The position numbers were made by a program, and so were the translations under genes. A DNA stretch of 64,000 nucleotides from CAYPNP01 sp964412195. Its GTDB lineage: Bacteria > Acidobacteriota > JAAYUB01. Under the pieces are notes generated by a model, which saw only the letters and a list, made by a program, of their open reading frames with translations, searched no databases and was not told where the DNA came from. How positions within the stretch are numbered: the stretch's first letter is position 1; every line of letters begins with the position of its first letter. Below, one piece after another: positions 17,397-25,393 of this stretch. The stretch is from contig CAYPNP010000005.1 in NCBI GenBank assembly GCA_964412195.1, positions 62,001-126,000 on the forward strand, written 5' to 3'.

Positions 17397-18428
17397 TCAT
17401 CTCGGGTTCTCGAAGAGGGAATTCCGCGAGAGGCGACTGATCTTCTCGAACAGGGGGATGAGCTTGCGGACTCGGAAGCTGTCCACCAGGAAGCTGCCGA
17501 CGATGAGCGGCAGGCGGGGCTTGGCGGCCCGGCAGTTCGTGCACTCGGGGAAGGCGGACACGTCGCCCCGGACATGGGCGGCCCGCATGGCCCGGATCCG
17601 GTCGTTGTTCCAGATGTCCAGGAGGCGCTCATGCCGGACGTTTCCCAGCGGCTGGGCCTGCCAGGCGTGGCAGCAGGGATAGACGTCGCCGTTTTCCTCG
17701 ACATAGATGGGGCCCTGCCACAAGTAATGGCAGGGATTCAGTTTCTGTTTCTTCGGCGGATCGTCCGAGGGGATGCAGACGTCGTCGACGCCAATCTCAT
17801 CTTCCTTGATCCGGACCTGGTCCACGCCGGGGATCCGCCACATCGCGTGGAAATCCCCGATCTGGTGCTGGTTTTCCGGCAGGCGGACCATCTGCACGGT
17901 GACGTGGATGGGTGACTTCCGCTCCTGCTTTCGCCGCAGGAATTCCAGGATGTTCCGCCGGGTGGCCTCGAAACTGGCACCCTGGCGGTATTTCTCGTAC
18001 ACGTCCGCCGTGGCGCCGTCGAAGGCGAGGATGAGGGAGTCGAGCCCCGACTCGAACAGATCGTCCAGCTTCTCTCCGCGCAGCAGGGTCGCGTTGGTGG
18101 AGAAGCCCGTGCGGAGCCCCTTGGACTTGCAGTAACGGACCAGGTCGAAGATCTGCGGATTCAGCAGGGGTTCGCCGCCTCCCTGGGGAATGACGAACTC
18201 GAAGAACGGCGCGCCCTCGTCCACGATCTTCCGGAACAGCCCGATCTCGATGTCCTGGTTGGCGAACTCCGTGATGGCCCGCGGGCACATCGGGCAGTGC
18301 AGGTTGCAGCGGGAGGTGCTGGAGACGATGGCCGAGAGGGGCAAACCCCGGCAAACGGTTTTATGCAGCAGATAGCTCGCCAGCAGGTAGAGCCGTCGGG
18401 ATGTCTTCTTGTGACGATTGTAGATCAT
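17397..18428 (-). CDS. Radical SAM protein with SPASM-like C-terminal cysteine domain
   Basis: This 343-aa protein has the radical SAM cluster motif C41-x3-C45-x2-C48 (SRCNLHCPMCPR). Conserved rSAM strands follow (PQGGGEPLLNP, FSTNATLL). A C-terminal SPASM/twitch-like region carries cysteines for auxiliary clusters (NPCHYLW, YPCCHAW, FPECTNCR). SPASM proteins modify peptides or other large substrates. No obvious precursor peptide gene is visible within the intervening gaps. It lies between the B12-rSAM gene and a 283-aa unknown protein. Confidence 0.86.
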   Translation of the reverse strand: MIYNRHKKTSRRLYLLASYLLHKTVCRGLPLSAIVSSTSRCNLHCPMCPRAITEFANQDIEIGLFRKIVDEGAPFFEFVIPQGGGEPLLNPQIFDLVRYCKSKGLRTGFSTNATLLRGEKLDDLFESGLDSLILAFDGATADVYEKYRQGASFEATRRNILEFLRRKQERKSPIHVTVQMVRLPENQHQIGDFHAMWRIPGVDQVRIKEDEIGVDDVCIPSDDPPKKQKLNPCHYLWQGPIYVEENGDVYPCCHAWQAQPLGNVRHERLLDIWNNDRIRAMRAAHVRGDVSAFPECTNCRAAKPRLPLIVGSFLVDSFRVRKLIPLFEKISRLSRNSLFENPR

Positions 18429-18484
18429 TCTGGTTCGCCCCGCGGTTCAGGCGGGGAAGTGGGCGCGAGGCTGCGGCGAGGATT

Positions 18485-19336
18485 TCAAGCCGGCATCCAC
18501 AGGACGAAGAGCTGATCCAGCACCAGGTCCCCGTACCGGAGCGGAAATCCGTAGTCCTCGATCTGGTTGGAACGGAAGTCGATCCTCCCGGCCACGTGCT
18601 GCACTTCCTGCCAGACCTGGCGGTGGAAGCTCTCAAAATCCTCTTCGACGTCGTTTCCGGGCACGGGGGTGAACAGGGGCCTGTACGCGGCCGTCACCTT
18701 GACGTTCAGGAAAAGCCGGGCGAGGGCGTCCCGGGTGTTGTTGGTCATCGTGCGGTACGCCGAAAGGATCCTTTCGGATAGGGGGTCCTCTTCGACGGAA
18801 GAGGGCATCTGGCGGCCGGTCCTCTGCACGAGGCCTTCCAGCTTGCGCTCGAATTTCAGGCGGATCCGGTCCAGTTCCTCCTTGGATTCCTGCCGGAGCT
18901 GGTATTCACACCGGTCCATGAACTCCTCCCGGGACTCTCCGGGTTGTGAATAAAATCCGGTGGCGGGATTGTGGAAAAGTCGAATGCGGTGGTGGCGGAG
19001 GACCGAGCGGATGGCAGTTTCCTTCAGGTGCTTCAGGCCCGCGTGGTCGATCTGCTGGGAGGGCGCTTCCATCCGGATCCCACCGGGGAGCGGGCGGAGC
19101 AGGGGACGGTCAAGGGCCGGCATCATCTCCGGCGGCCATTCGGAGTCCGGTCCGATGTCCAGGAGCGGCGCGGCGACAAGGATCTGGCCGGAGCATTTCG
19201 ACTTGGACCGCTGGTCGTAAGTGTCGTAGTGGAAGTCGTAGCCCAGCATCGGCCGGGCGGCGGTCCCTGGCCGCGAGGGAGGATCGCCGTAGAAAAACAC
19301 AGGTAAAGAAAGTTGTTCCAGCGGGTGATTCTGCAT
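18485..19336 (-). CDS. Unknown protein with a charged helical middle segment
   Basis: This 283-aa protein is not confidently recognised. It has a Pro/Gly-rich N-terminal part (about 1-95), a long charged helix-rich stretch (about 110-185; SREEFMDRCEYQLRQESKEE and KFERKLEGLVQRTGRQ) and a C-terminal globular part (about 205-283) ending FVLWMPA. The phrase SQPGESREEFMDR recalls the tail region of some DUF87-type ATPases by memory, but no Walker motif is present. No signal peptide is seen. It starts 91 bp from the end of ispD and ends 57 bp before the radical SAM gene, so it may be cotranscribed with them. Confidence 0.65.
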   Translation of the reverse strand: MQNHPLEQLSLPVFFYGDPPSRPGTAARPMLGYDFHYDTYDQRSKSKCSGQILVAAPLLDIGPDSEWPPEMMPALDRPLLRPLPGGIRMEAPSQQIDHAGLKHLKETAIRSVLRHHRIRLFHNPATGFYSQPGESREEFMDRCEYQLRQESKEELDRIRLKFERKLEGLVQRTGRQMPSSVEEDPLSERILSAYRTMTNNTRDALARLFLNVKVTAAYRPLFTPVPGNDVEEDFESFHRQVWQEVQHVAGRIDFRSNQIEDYGFPLRYGDLVLDQLFVLWMPA

Positions 19337-19426
19337 GGATGACCTGTTTTGGATCCAGCCTGTTCACGAATCTTCGCAGCGCCGATTCGCGACTTCAGAT
19401 TCTACTAAATCCCCCGGATTCTGCAA

Positions 19427-20182
19427 TCAGTTTCTTCCCGGAGGGGGATTCCCTTGGTTCCGGCCCCCCCCTCCGCCGTTGCCGACGCGGTCTCTTCCCC
19501 CCAGGAGGATCTCCGCCAGGGAGAGGTCGAGCGGGTTGGAAACCTTGATGTTCTCCGGAGAACCGGCCACCGTGTGCACCGCGCGCCCGCATTCCATCAC
19601 GAGGCGGGCGTCATCGGTGGCGCTGGTCACTCCCCGCGCGAGCGCCCGCCGATGGGCCTCCAGAATCCAACCGAAGTGGAAGGCCTGGGGCGTCTGGATG
19701 CTGCACAGCTGTTCCCGCGGCGGGAGTTCCGTGATCTTCCCCTCCCGGGTCCGGGCGATGGTGTCCACGACCGGGATGGCCGCGGTCACCGCGCCGGCAG
19801 ACTGGCAGGCCGCGACGCACCTTCCCAGAAGGGCCCGGTCAGCCAGGCATCGCGCGGCATCGTGAATCAGAACGATGTCGGAATCGGCCAGGCGGTTGCG
19901 GAGGCGTTGCAGCACGGCGTAGGAAGAGGCTTGCCGGGTGTCACCCCCCTCGACGACGGTCACCCGGTGGATCCAGCCATTCTGCTCCAGCAGCTCGGCC
20001 AGCGCGGCTTTCCACTCCGGGTGGATGGCGACGACGACTTCGTGGAAGAGGGCCGAGCCCAGAAAAGTGTCCAGAGTGTGCGCCAGGATCGGTTTTCCCT
20101 GGATCTCGAGGAACTGTTTGGGGACGGGAGCGGAGATGCGACGTCCGATGCCTCCGGCGAGAATCGAAGCCGCGACCATCAT
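19427..20182 (-). CDS. ispD: 2-C-methyl-D-erythritol 4-phosphate cytidylyltransferase
   Basis: This 251-aa cytosolic enzyme transfers CMP to MEP in the non-mevalonate isoprenoid pathway. It has the nucleotide-binding ILAGGIGRRISAPVPKQFL at the N-terminus, IHDAARCLAD (DAAR motif), AIPVVDTIA, IQTPQAFHF and SATDDARLVE-like DDA in TSATDDARLVME, plus GSPENIKVSNPLDL near the end, all canonical. The tail is Gly-rich (about 235-251) and probably irrelevant. Isoprenoid supply feeds undecaprenyl/dolichyl-type lipid carriers used by the neighbouring glycosylation genes. It is divergent from the yfhO-type gene, with 53 bp between starts. Confidence 0.95.
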   Translation of the reverse strand: MMVAASILAGGIGRRISAPVPKQFLEIQGKPILAHTLDTFLGSALFHEVVVAIHPEWKAALAELLEQNGWIHRVTVVEGGDTRQASSYAVLQRLRNRLADSDIVLIHDAARCLADRALLGRCVAACQSAGAVTAAIPVVDTIARTREGKITELPPREQLCSIQTPQAFHFGWILEAHRRALARGVTSATDDARLVMECGRAVHTVAGSPENIKVSNPLDLSLAEILLGGRDRVGNGGGGGRNQGNPPPGRN

Positions 20183-20210
20183 TGAAACCTCCAGGTTCAG
20201 CCTCTATAAT
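20182..20210 (+). promoter_or_regulatory. Near-consensus sigma-70 promoter of the YfhO-type gene
   Basis: TTGAAA (20182-20187) and TATAAT (20205-20210) are separated by 17 bp, 25 bp before the ATG at 20236. A second TATAAT-like string overlaps the start codon. The -35 hexamer touches the ispD start, so expression of the two divergent genes may interfere. Confidence 0.75.
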
Positions 20211-20235
20211 GGCCCAGAATGGTTAAAGGACTATA

Positions 20236-22584
20236 ATGAAGCCACCCGGGGATGTAAAGCGAAAACTCCCGCCGTATTTCGCGGCCGGAATTCTCCTTGT
20301 GCTGTTGTCCCTGTATTTCGGCCCGGTCCTGACCGGGCCGAAATCCCTCTACGCCCGGGACCTTTTCAATTTCCACTATCCGCTGTGGTCCTTGACAGCT
20401 GATTCTCTGCGGCAGCTTCACATCCCGTGTTGGAATCCCCTGAGCAATTTCGGCCAGAGCGTCTCCGGGAACCCGAATTACCTGGTCTTCTATCCCTTGG
20501 CCTGGATCCGGGCGGTGATCGAACCCGTCCGGGCGCTGAATCTTTTCATCGTGATGCATTTGTTCCTGGGGGGGCTGGCGGCATATTTCCTGCTCCTCCG
20601 CTGGCGCATGGGGCGGGTGCCGGCGTTCTTCGGGGCGGCTTTCTACTGTTTTTCCGGCGTGTCCCTTTCCCTGACCTGCATCCTGAACCTGATGCCGTAC
20701 GTCCTGCTGGCGCCGGCGCTGCTGCTGGCCCTGGAGATCGCCCTGTCCGCCGGGTCGCGGTTCCGGGGCATCGTCCCGCTCGCGCTCGTTGTCGCTGCGC
20801 TGTGGACGGTGTTCGAGCCCATCATGGCGGCCGGGCTGGCGGCCATTTCCATGTTCCGCTTGGGCTCTGCCTGGAAACACCGGAGCAGACGGCCGGAAAC
20901 CGCCCGCCGGCTACCGTGGATCGGCGCGGCCTTCCTGGCCGGGGCGCTGGTGGCCGCCCCGGCCATCGTGGAAGGCTACCGGCTCCTCGGCCAGACCTTG
21001 CGGGGCGAGAAAGCGGCCACTACGGACCGGGCGTATTGCCAGCACCCCCTGCTGACCCATTCGTTCTGGATCTCCAACCCCTTTGACCTGAAATTTAACT
21101 TGCAGCGGAACTTCAGCGGCCAGCAACTCACCGGCGGGAGGTATCCATATTTCTTCTCCATGTTCATCGGCATGGGGACCCTCGTGCCGATCTTTTGCGC
21201 GTTCTGGGGGCCGCGCCGGCGCCTGGCCTGGGCGCTGTTGGGCGGGGCCGCGGGATTCCTGGCGCTCTCCTGGGGAGGGTATCTGCCGGTCGCCGGCGAC
21301 CTGATCCAGGGAATGCCGCTGTTGAAATGGGCCCGCTACACGCAGAAGTACATATTCTTCGTGCAGGGATTCCTGCTGGCCCTGGCGGCGCTGGGGCTCC
21401 AGCAGCTCCGGATCCATGTCCGTCCGCTGTGCTCCGGAAAACCGCTGCGACTTCTGGCGGTCGTCATTGCCGTCCTCTCCGTGGCCGCCGGTCCGTGGGC
21501 GATGCCCGGCAGCCGCTGGGGTCCCCTGTTCCCGCTGTCGCTGGTTTGCGTGCTCGTCTCCCTGTGGCTGGTCCTGCGTTCCGACGCGAGTCCGCGCGCC
21601 GGTCCGCTTGCCGCCGTCCTGATCGGGTGCGTGCTCCTGTTCGAGATCATGGCGGGAAACCGGTTTGCGGTCCCGTCGTGCGACCGAGGATTCTTCGACC
21701 GGCAGGCCCCGGTGCTGGAAGCCGTCGGCCGGCGGGGCGGTTCGGCCGGGGATGGCCGGGTCGCGATGGATTCCCCGATGCCCGACGTGGTCTACTACGG
21801 AAAGACGGACAGCGACATCTGGATCTATTCGTTCTACAAGATGGCCGGGTATCCGTTCGGCGGCTTCACCAGCGGCACCTTTTATGCGTTCAACGAATCG
21901 TTCGACCGGATGGATCTGGCCCTCCTGACCGGTTTGCGCCGCGCTTTCGACAGCTTTCCGCTCGATCTGCGGGTGAGGCTGATGCAGCGGTTGGGAGTGC
22001 GTTATTGCATCTCGCCGCGAAAGCTGGCCCACCCCGACCTGGCATTGCTGGGTGTCTACCCGACCGGCGCCAACTATCAGTCGGCCCTCTTCGAAGTCCG
22101 GGGCGGGGAGGGGCGGGTGACGATCGCCTCCCGCCATGCCTACGCCCGGAGTGACGCGCATTCCGTTGCCTTGCTGTTGCAGAAACCCGGGAACACGGTC
22201 TATATTGAACCGGACGCGGGTCTCGAAAGCGGGGTCCCAACAGGAGGGGGAGGAAGGGATGGAGAATCCCAACGGATCTCCATCGATGACAGGGGGGACA
22301 CCGTCCGGATTGACATTCGGGAGTCCGAGGGGGGGATCCTCGTGCTCCGGGACGCCTTCTATCCGGGATGGCAGGCTTACGTCGACGGACGGGAAGTGGC
22401 CGTCCGGAAGGCGGATTTTTTCTTCCGGGGGGTCCCTCTGGAGCCGGGCGACCATCGGGTGACTTTCCGGTATGATCCGGTTTCCCTGAGGATTAGCCGG
22501 TGGGCTTCTCTTCTGGCGATTCTGCTTCTTGCCGGGACGGCCGTGGCGCCGCGTCGTCTTCCGGGGCGCCGGCTTCCGGAGTGA
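20236..22584 (+). CDS. YfhO-family polytopic membrane protein (paralogue 1)
   Basis: This 782-aa integral membrane protein is of the YfhO/GT-C type. About twelve transmembrane helices occupy residues 12-490. The N-terminal loop carries LYARDLFNFHYPLWSL and QSVSGNPNYLVFYP, conserved around the lipid-phosphate site in these proteins. A periplasmic globular domain occupies the last 270 residues, ending DAFYPGWQAYVDGREVAVRK, a hallmark of YfhO. The family is implicated in transferring sugars from polyprenyl-phosphate carriers. A paralogue lies at 45914-48223 with the same signatures. Its last 92 bp overlap the convergent GT2 gene. Confidence 0.85.
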   Translation: MKPPGDVKRKLPPYFAAGILLVLLSLYFGPVLTGPKSLYARDLFNFHYPLWSLTADSLRQLHIPCWNPLSNFGQSVSGNPNYLVFYPLAWIRAVIEPVRALNLFIVMHLFLGGLAAYFLLLRWRMGRVPAFFGAAFYCFSGVSLSLTCILNLMPYVLLAPALLLALEIALSAGSRFRGIVPLALVVAALWTVFEPIMAAGLAAISMFRLGSAWKHRSRRPETARRLPWIGAAFLAGALVAAPAIVEGYRLLGQTLRGEKAATTDRAYCQHPLLTHSFWISNPFDLKFNLQRNFSGQQLTGGRYPYFFSMFIGMGTLVPIFCAFWGPRRRLAWALLGGAAGFLALSWGGYLPVAGDLIQGMPLLKWARYTQKYIFFVQGFLLALAALGLQQLRIHVRPLCSGKPLRLLAVVIAVLSVAAGPWAMPGSRWGPLFPLSLVCVLVSLWLVLRSDASPRAGPLAAVLIGCVLLFEIMAGNRFAVPSCDRGFFDRQAPVLEAVGRRGGSAGDGRVAMDSPMPDVVYYGKTDSDIWIYSFYKMAGYPFGGFTSGTFYAFNESFDRMDLALLTGLRRAFDSFPLDLRVRLMQRLGVRYCISPRKLAHPDLALLGVYPTGANYQSALFEVRGGEGRVTIASRHAYARSDAHSVALLLQKPGNTVYIEPDAGLESGVPTGGGGRDGESQRISIDDRGDTVRIDIRESEGGILVLRDAFYPGWQAYVDGREVAVRKADFFFRGVPLEPGDHRVTFRYDPVSLRISRWASLLAILLLAGTAVAPRRLPGRRLPE

Positions 22585-23506
22585 ATCCGTACGTTCCCCT
22601 CACCAGGTAGGGCGGGCGCCGCTTGACCTCTTCGTAGATTCTCCCGAGGTACTCGCCCAGGATCCCCAGGGAGATCAACTGTACGGCCCCGAGAAACAGG
22701 ATGCTGAGGAGGGTGGAGGTCCAGCCAGGGATGGCTTCCAGGGAGATGAACTTCTTGTAGAGGACCACGGCGGTGGCGGCCACAGCCAGGAGCGCCGAGC
22801 AGGCCCCGAGCACCGTGGCGACGCGCAGCGGGATCCGGGAAAAGGAGAAGATCGCGTCCAGGGCCAGTTTCAACAGCTGCATCCCGGAGACGCGGGGTGG
22901 GCCGTCGGAACGCTCGTCCCGCTCCACCTCGACGCCGGTTTGGGTGAAGCCGGCCCAAGCCCGCAGGCCGGGCAGGTAGCGGTTGCGTTCCGGAAGCTGG
23001 ACCAGGACGTCCACGACCTTGCGGTCCAGCAGGCTGAACAAGCCGGCATCCCGGGGGATGTTCACTTCCGAGAGACGGGCGAGCATGAGGTAGAACACGG
23101 CGAACAGAAGCCGCTTGGGCAGCCATTCCTTCCGCTTCTTCCGGACGGCATAGACTACCTGGGCGCCCTTCTCCCACTGATCCAGGAGCAGGGGGATGGC
23201 TTCCGGCCGGTCCTGCAGGTCCGTGTCCATCATGATCACGCAATCTCCTGAGGCGTGGTGCAGGCCGGCGAGGACGGCGCTCTGGTGGCCGAAGTTGCGC
23301 GACAGGTCGATCAGCCGGATGTCCGGGTGCGACTGAATCTGTCCCAGAAGGCAGGACCTGCTGCCGTCTCGGCTCCCGTCATTTACGAACACCAATTCGA
23401 ACTGATAGGGCAGCGTCCGGATCACCTGGCGGAGCCGGTCGTGAAGGACGGGAAGATTCCGCTCTTCGTTGAAGAATGGCAGGACGATGGACACTAATTT
23501 GGGCAT
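22493..23506 (-). CDS. GT2 glycosyltransferase, dolichyl/undecaprenyl-phosphate-sugar synthase type
   Basis: This 337-aa protein has a cytoplasmic GT-A domain (about 1-215: SIVLPFFNEERNLP, FVNDGSRDGS, MMDTDLQDRPE) and two C-terminal transmembrane helices (about 228-250 and 262-285), as in GtrB/ArnC/YkcC. Such enzymes load a hexose or aminosugar from a nucleotide onto a polyprenyl phosphate. The lipid-linked sugar would serve the GT-C-type transferases around it. The C-terminal tail (about 300-337) is charged and overlaps the 3' end of the YfhO-type gene on the opposite strand by 92 bp. Confidence 0.9.
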   Translation of the reverse strand: MPKLVSIVLPFFNEERNLPVLHDRLRQVIRTLPYQFELVFVNDGSRDGSRSCLLGQIQSHPDIRLIDLSRNFGHQSAVLAGLHHASGDCVIMMDTDLQDRPEAIPLLLDQWEKGAQVVYAVRKKRKEWLPKRLLFAVFYLMLARLSEVNIPRDAGLFSLLDRKVVDVLVQLPERNRYLPGLRAWAGFTQTGVEVERDERSDGPPRVSGMQLLKLALDAIFSFSRIPLRVATVLGACSALLAVAATAVVLYKKFISLEAIPGWTSTLLSILFLGAVQLISLGILGEYLGRIYEEVKRRPPYLVRGTYGFTPEAGAPEDDAAPRPSRQEAESPEEKPTG

Positions 23507-23571
23507 AAATGCGATCCGTGCGGAATTTCTGTCGTTCCCGACCCGGCGGAGTGTCCGCCGCGGCTATTCTA

Positions 23572-25200
23572 TCAAGGTGGGGCGGCGATGAACAGGTCTC
23601 TTCGCCGGCAGGCGTCCAATCGCAGCAGCGGGACCCCGTCCTTCTCGAGAATCCAGACCGGTTGGGACTCCTTCCCGAACTCACGCAACCGGGGGAGGAC
23701 GGAGGCTTCCCAGAAGGGGATGTTCGGCCGGGCGTAGAACAGGATGAAATCGGCCTGCTGGAGGGACTCCGCGGGGGTGAAGGTGATTTTTTGAAGTTTG
23801 ATCATATGCCGGAAGTATAGATTCGTTGGACTGATCGGGAAGAACACCCGACAGCCGTAGCAGTGTTCGTTGATGTGACCGAGGGCTTTGTCATTCAGTA
23901 CGTCCCACCAATAATTGACTTCAAAACCACGGCGCGCGGCACCAGGCAATCCCCCGATCAAAGGATTGAAATAGGAAAGTTCGAACGGGTGGATGGAGAT
24001 GCTCTCGCCGACGTTCCAACACAGAAGAACGGTCAGGAGCAAACCAGTGCAAATGCTGCCGCATCTATTCAATGGAGAGCCTTTGACGGATGACGATATT
24101 TTTTTGAAACAGAACTGGATCCCCACAACGACAAAACAAATCGCAAATGGGAAACCTGGGATGAGATACCGCTCCATGTCATTTGTCGGGCTCGTTGGCA
24201 GCATGAGAAGCAGGATGGGAGAAAACAAGCCTACAATGATCAGGATCCATCTGGAATCCACGTGGAACAGGCGTTGTCGCCAAGCCGAGAAGAATCCGAT
24301 TGTTCCGAGGAACAAATGAAGCAGGGGTGTGGTGATGGCCAAGATTGCGAGAGGAAAGTAAAAAGGGCCGCGGTAGAGATAGAATACACCGTTAAAAAAG
24401 ACGGTGAATGGCGCCGTTTCTTTCCAATGCGCATTGAATGCAATGAATTGACGCGCGCGCGAGATGGGCGAAAACCACCAATCAGGATTCAACAACAGGA
24501 ACACAATGCCTGCGATCAAGATCAATAGAAAGATCTTCATGCAGGCTTTCTTCCAAGAAGTCCTATTCTCTGCCAGGACGACGCACAGCAACGGGATTGA
24601 AAGTAATATTCCGGTAATTTTCAGGCACGCCAGAAAGCCCAGAAGAAGAGCACAGATCCAAAAGTGCCGGGTCGAGAAGAGTTCGTGCAGGCACATTGTC
24701 AGAAGAGTGAGACAGATGACCAACGGAATATCAGTGGCTGCAAAATGACAATGAGCAAAGAACCGTGGCAGCAGGTACAGGAGTGCGAGTGAAATTGCAG
24801 TCCAGAGGATCTGCCGCCGGAAAACCCAATGAAAAAAAAGAGTGAGACAGAGAGACAATCCAAGGATCGTCAACCAGCGGCTTTGATAAAAAGGATCGTC
24901 CTGCCAGAAGATCGTAGATTGCGCAAGTAGATACAGCCATTTCATTCCGGATGGATGGACATCACGCCGGTCTGCCCCCCAGTGTTTCTCGATCTCTTTC
25001 GCTTGGAAGGCCTTGTCAAGAGACAGGGCGGTCCATTGCCGGACTTCCTCAGCGGCAGTCAAATAGATGGGTTCATCGAAAGTGACTCCATATTCGGGAA
25101 CGGTAATCACTAATAGAACAATCTGAATTATCAGGAGTAACAGGAGAAGTCCGTATTCCTTGGAGATGATCTGCTTTGCGCGACCCGTGAGAGAAGCCAT
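23572..25200 (-). CDS. GT39-like polytopic membrane glycosyltransferase, AT-rich
   Basis: This 542-aa protein has about eleven transmembrane segments from residue 18 onward. A first periplasmic loop carries the GT-C acidic motif (YGVTFDEPIYLTAAEEV). The C-terminal soluble part contains HPFELSYFNPLIGGLPGA and NYWWD, seen in GT39/PMT-like bacterial membrane mannosyltransferases. It would move a sugar from a lipid carrier to protein or glycan. Base composition differs sharply from the neighbours: sampled 60-base lines at 24061, 24481 and 24721 have 23, 23 and 29 G+C. This suggests acquisition from elsewhere. It lies 65 bp upstream of the GT2 gene on the same strand. Confidence 0.82.
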   Translation of the reverse strand: MASLTGRAKQIISKEYGLLLLLLIIQIVLLVITVPEYGVTFDEPIYLTAAEEVRQWTALSLDKAFQAKEIEKHWGADRRDVHPSGMKWLYLLAQSTIFWQDDPFYQSRWLTILGLSLCLTLFFHWVFRRQILWTAISLALLYLLPRFFAHCHFAATDIPLVICLTLLTMCLHELFSTRHFWICALLLGFLACLKITGILLSIPLLCVVLAENRTSWKKACMKIFLLILIAGIVFLLLNPDWWFSPISRARQFIAFNAHWKETAPFTVFFNGVFYLYRGPFYFPLAILAITTPLLHLFLGTIGFFSAWRQRLFHVDSRWILIIVGLFSPILLLMLPTSPTNDMERYLIPGFPFAICFVVVGIQFCFKKISSSVKGSPLNRCGSICTGLLLTVLLCWNVGESISIHPFELSYFNPLIGGLPGAARRGFEVNYWWDVLNDKALGHINEHCYGCRVFFPISPTNLYFRHMIKLQKITFTPAESLQQADFILFYARPNIPFWEASVLPRLREFGKESQPVWILEKDGVPLLRLDACRRRDLFIAAPP

Positions 25201-25206
25201 GGGAGC

Positions 25207-25235
25207 ATCCTAAGAGAAGGCTGTGGACGTGTCAA
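25207..25235 (-). promoter_or_regulatory. Possible promoter of the GT39-like gene
   Basis: On the minus strand TTGACA (25235-25230) and TAGGAT (25212-25207) are separated by 17 bp. Transcription would then begin close to the ATG at 25200, giving an almost leaderless message. TAGGAT also overlaps the only AGGA ribosome-site candidate, so the assignment is uncertain. Confidence 0.35.
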
Positions 25236-25393
25236 TCTGCTTGTTGTACTGAACTTATTCAAGGGTAACACGGAAGCAAGATGTCGCATGAAGCGGGTTG
25301 CATACACAGGGTGGGCCATCTATACTGCATTCATCTGCCCTTCGTTCCTTATCCTATGAACGCTTGGGAACGAAACAGGAAAGTCCGGACTCG

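Noticed and set aside
17342..17704. Long N-terminal extension of the B12 radical SAM protein
   Set aside because: The sequence is Ser/Pro/Arg-rich and overlaps the upstream radical SAM gene; GTG 17341 has a good ribosome site.
20911..22455. Minus-strand open frame of 514 codons opposite the first YfhO gene
   Set aside because: Arg/Gln/Pro-rich antisense reading of a membrane protein gene; no motif.
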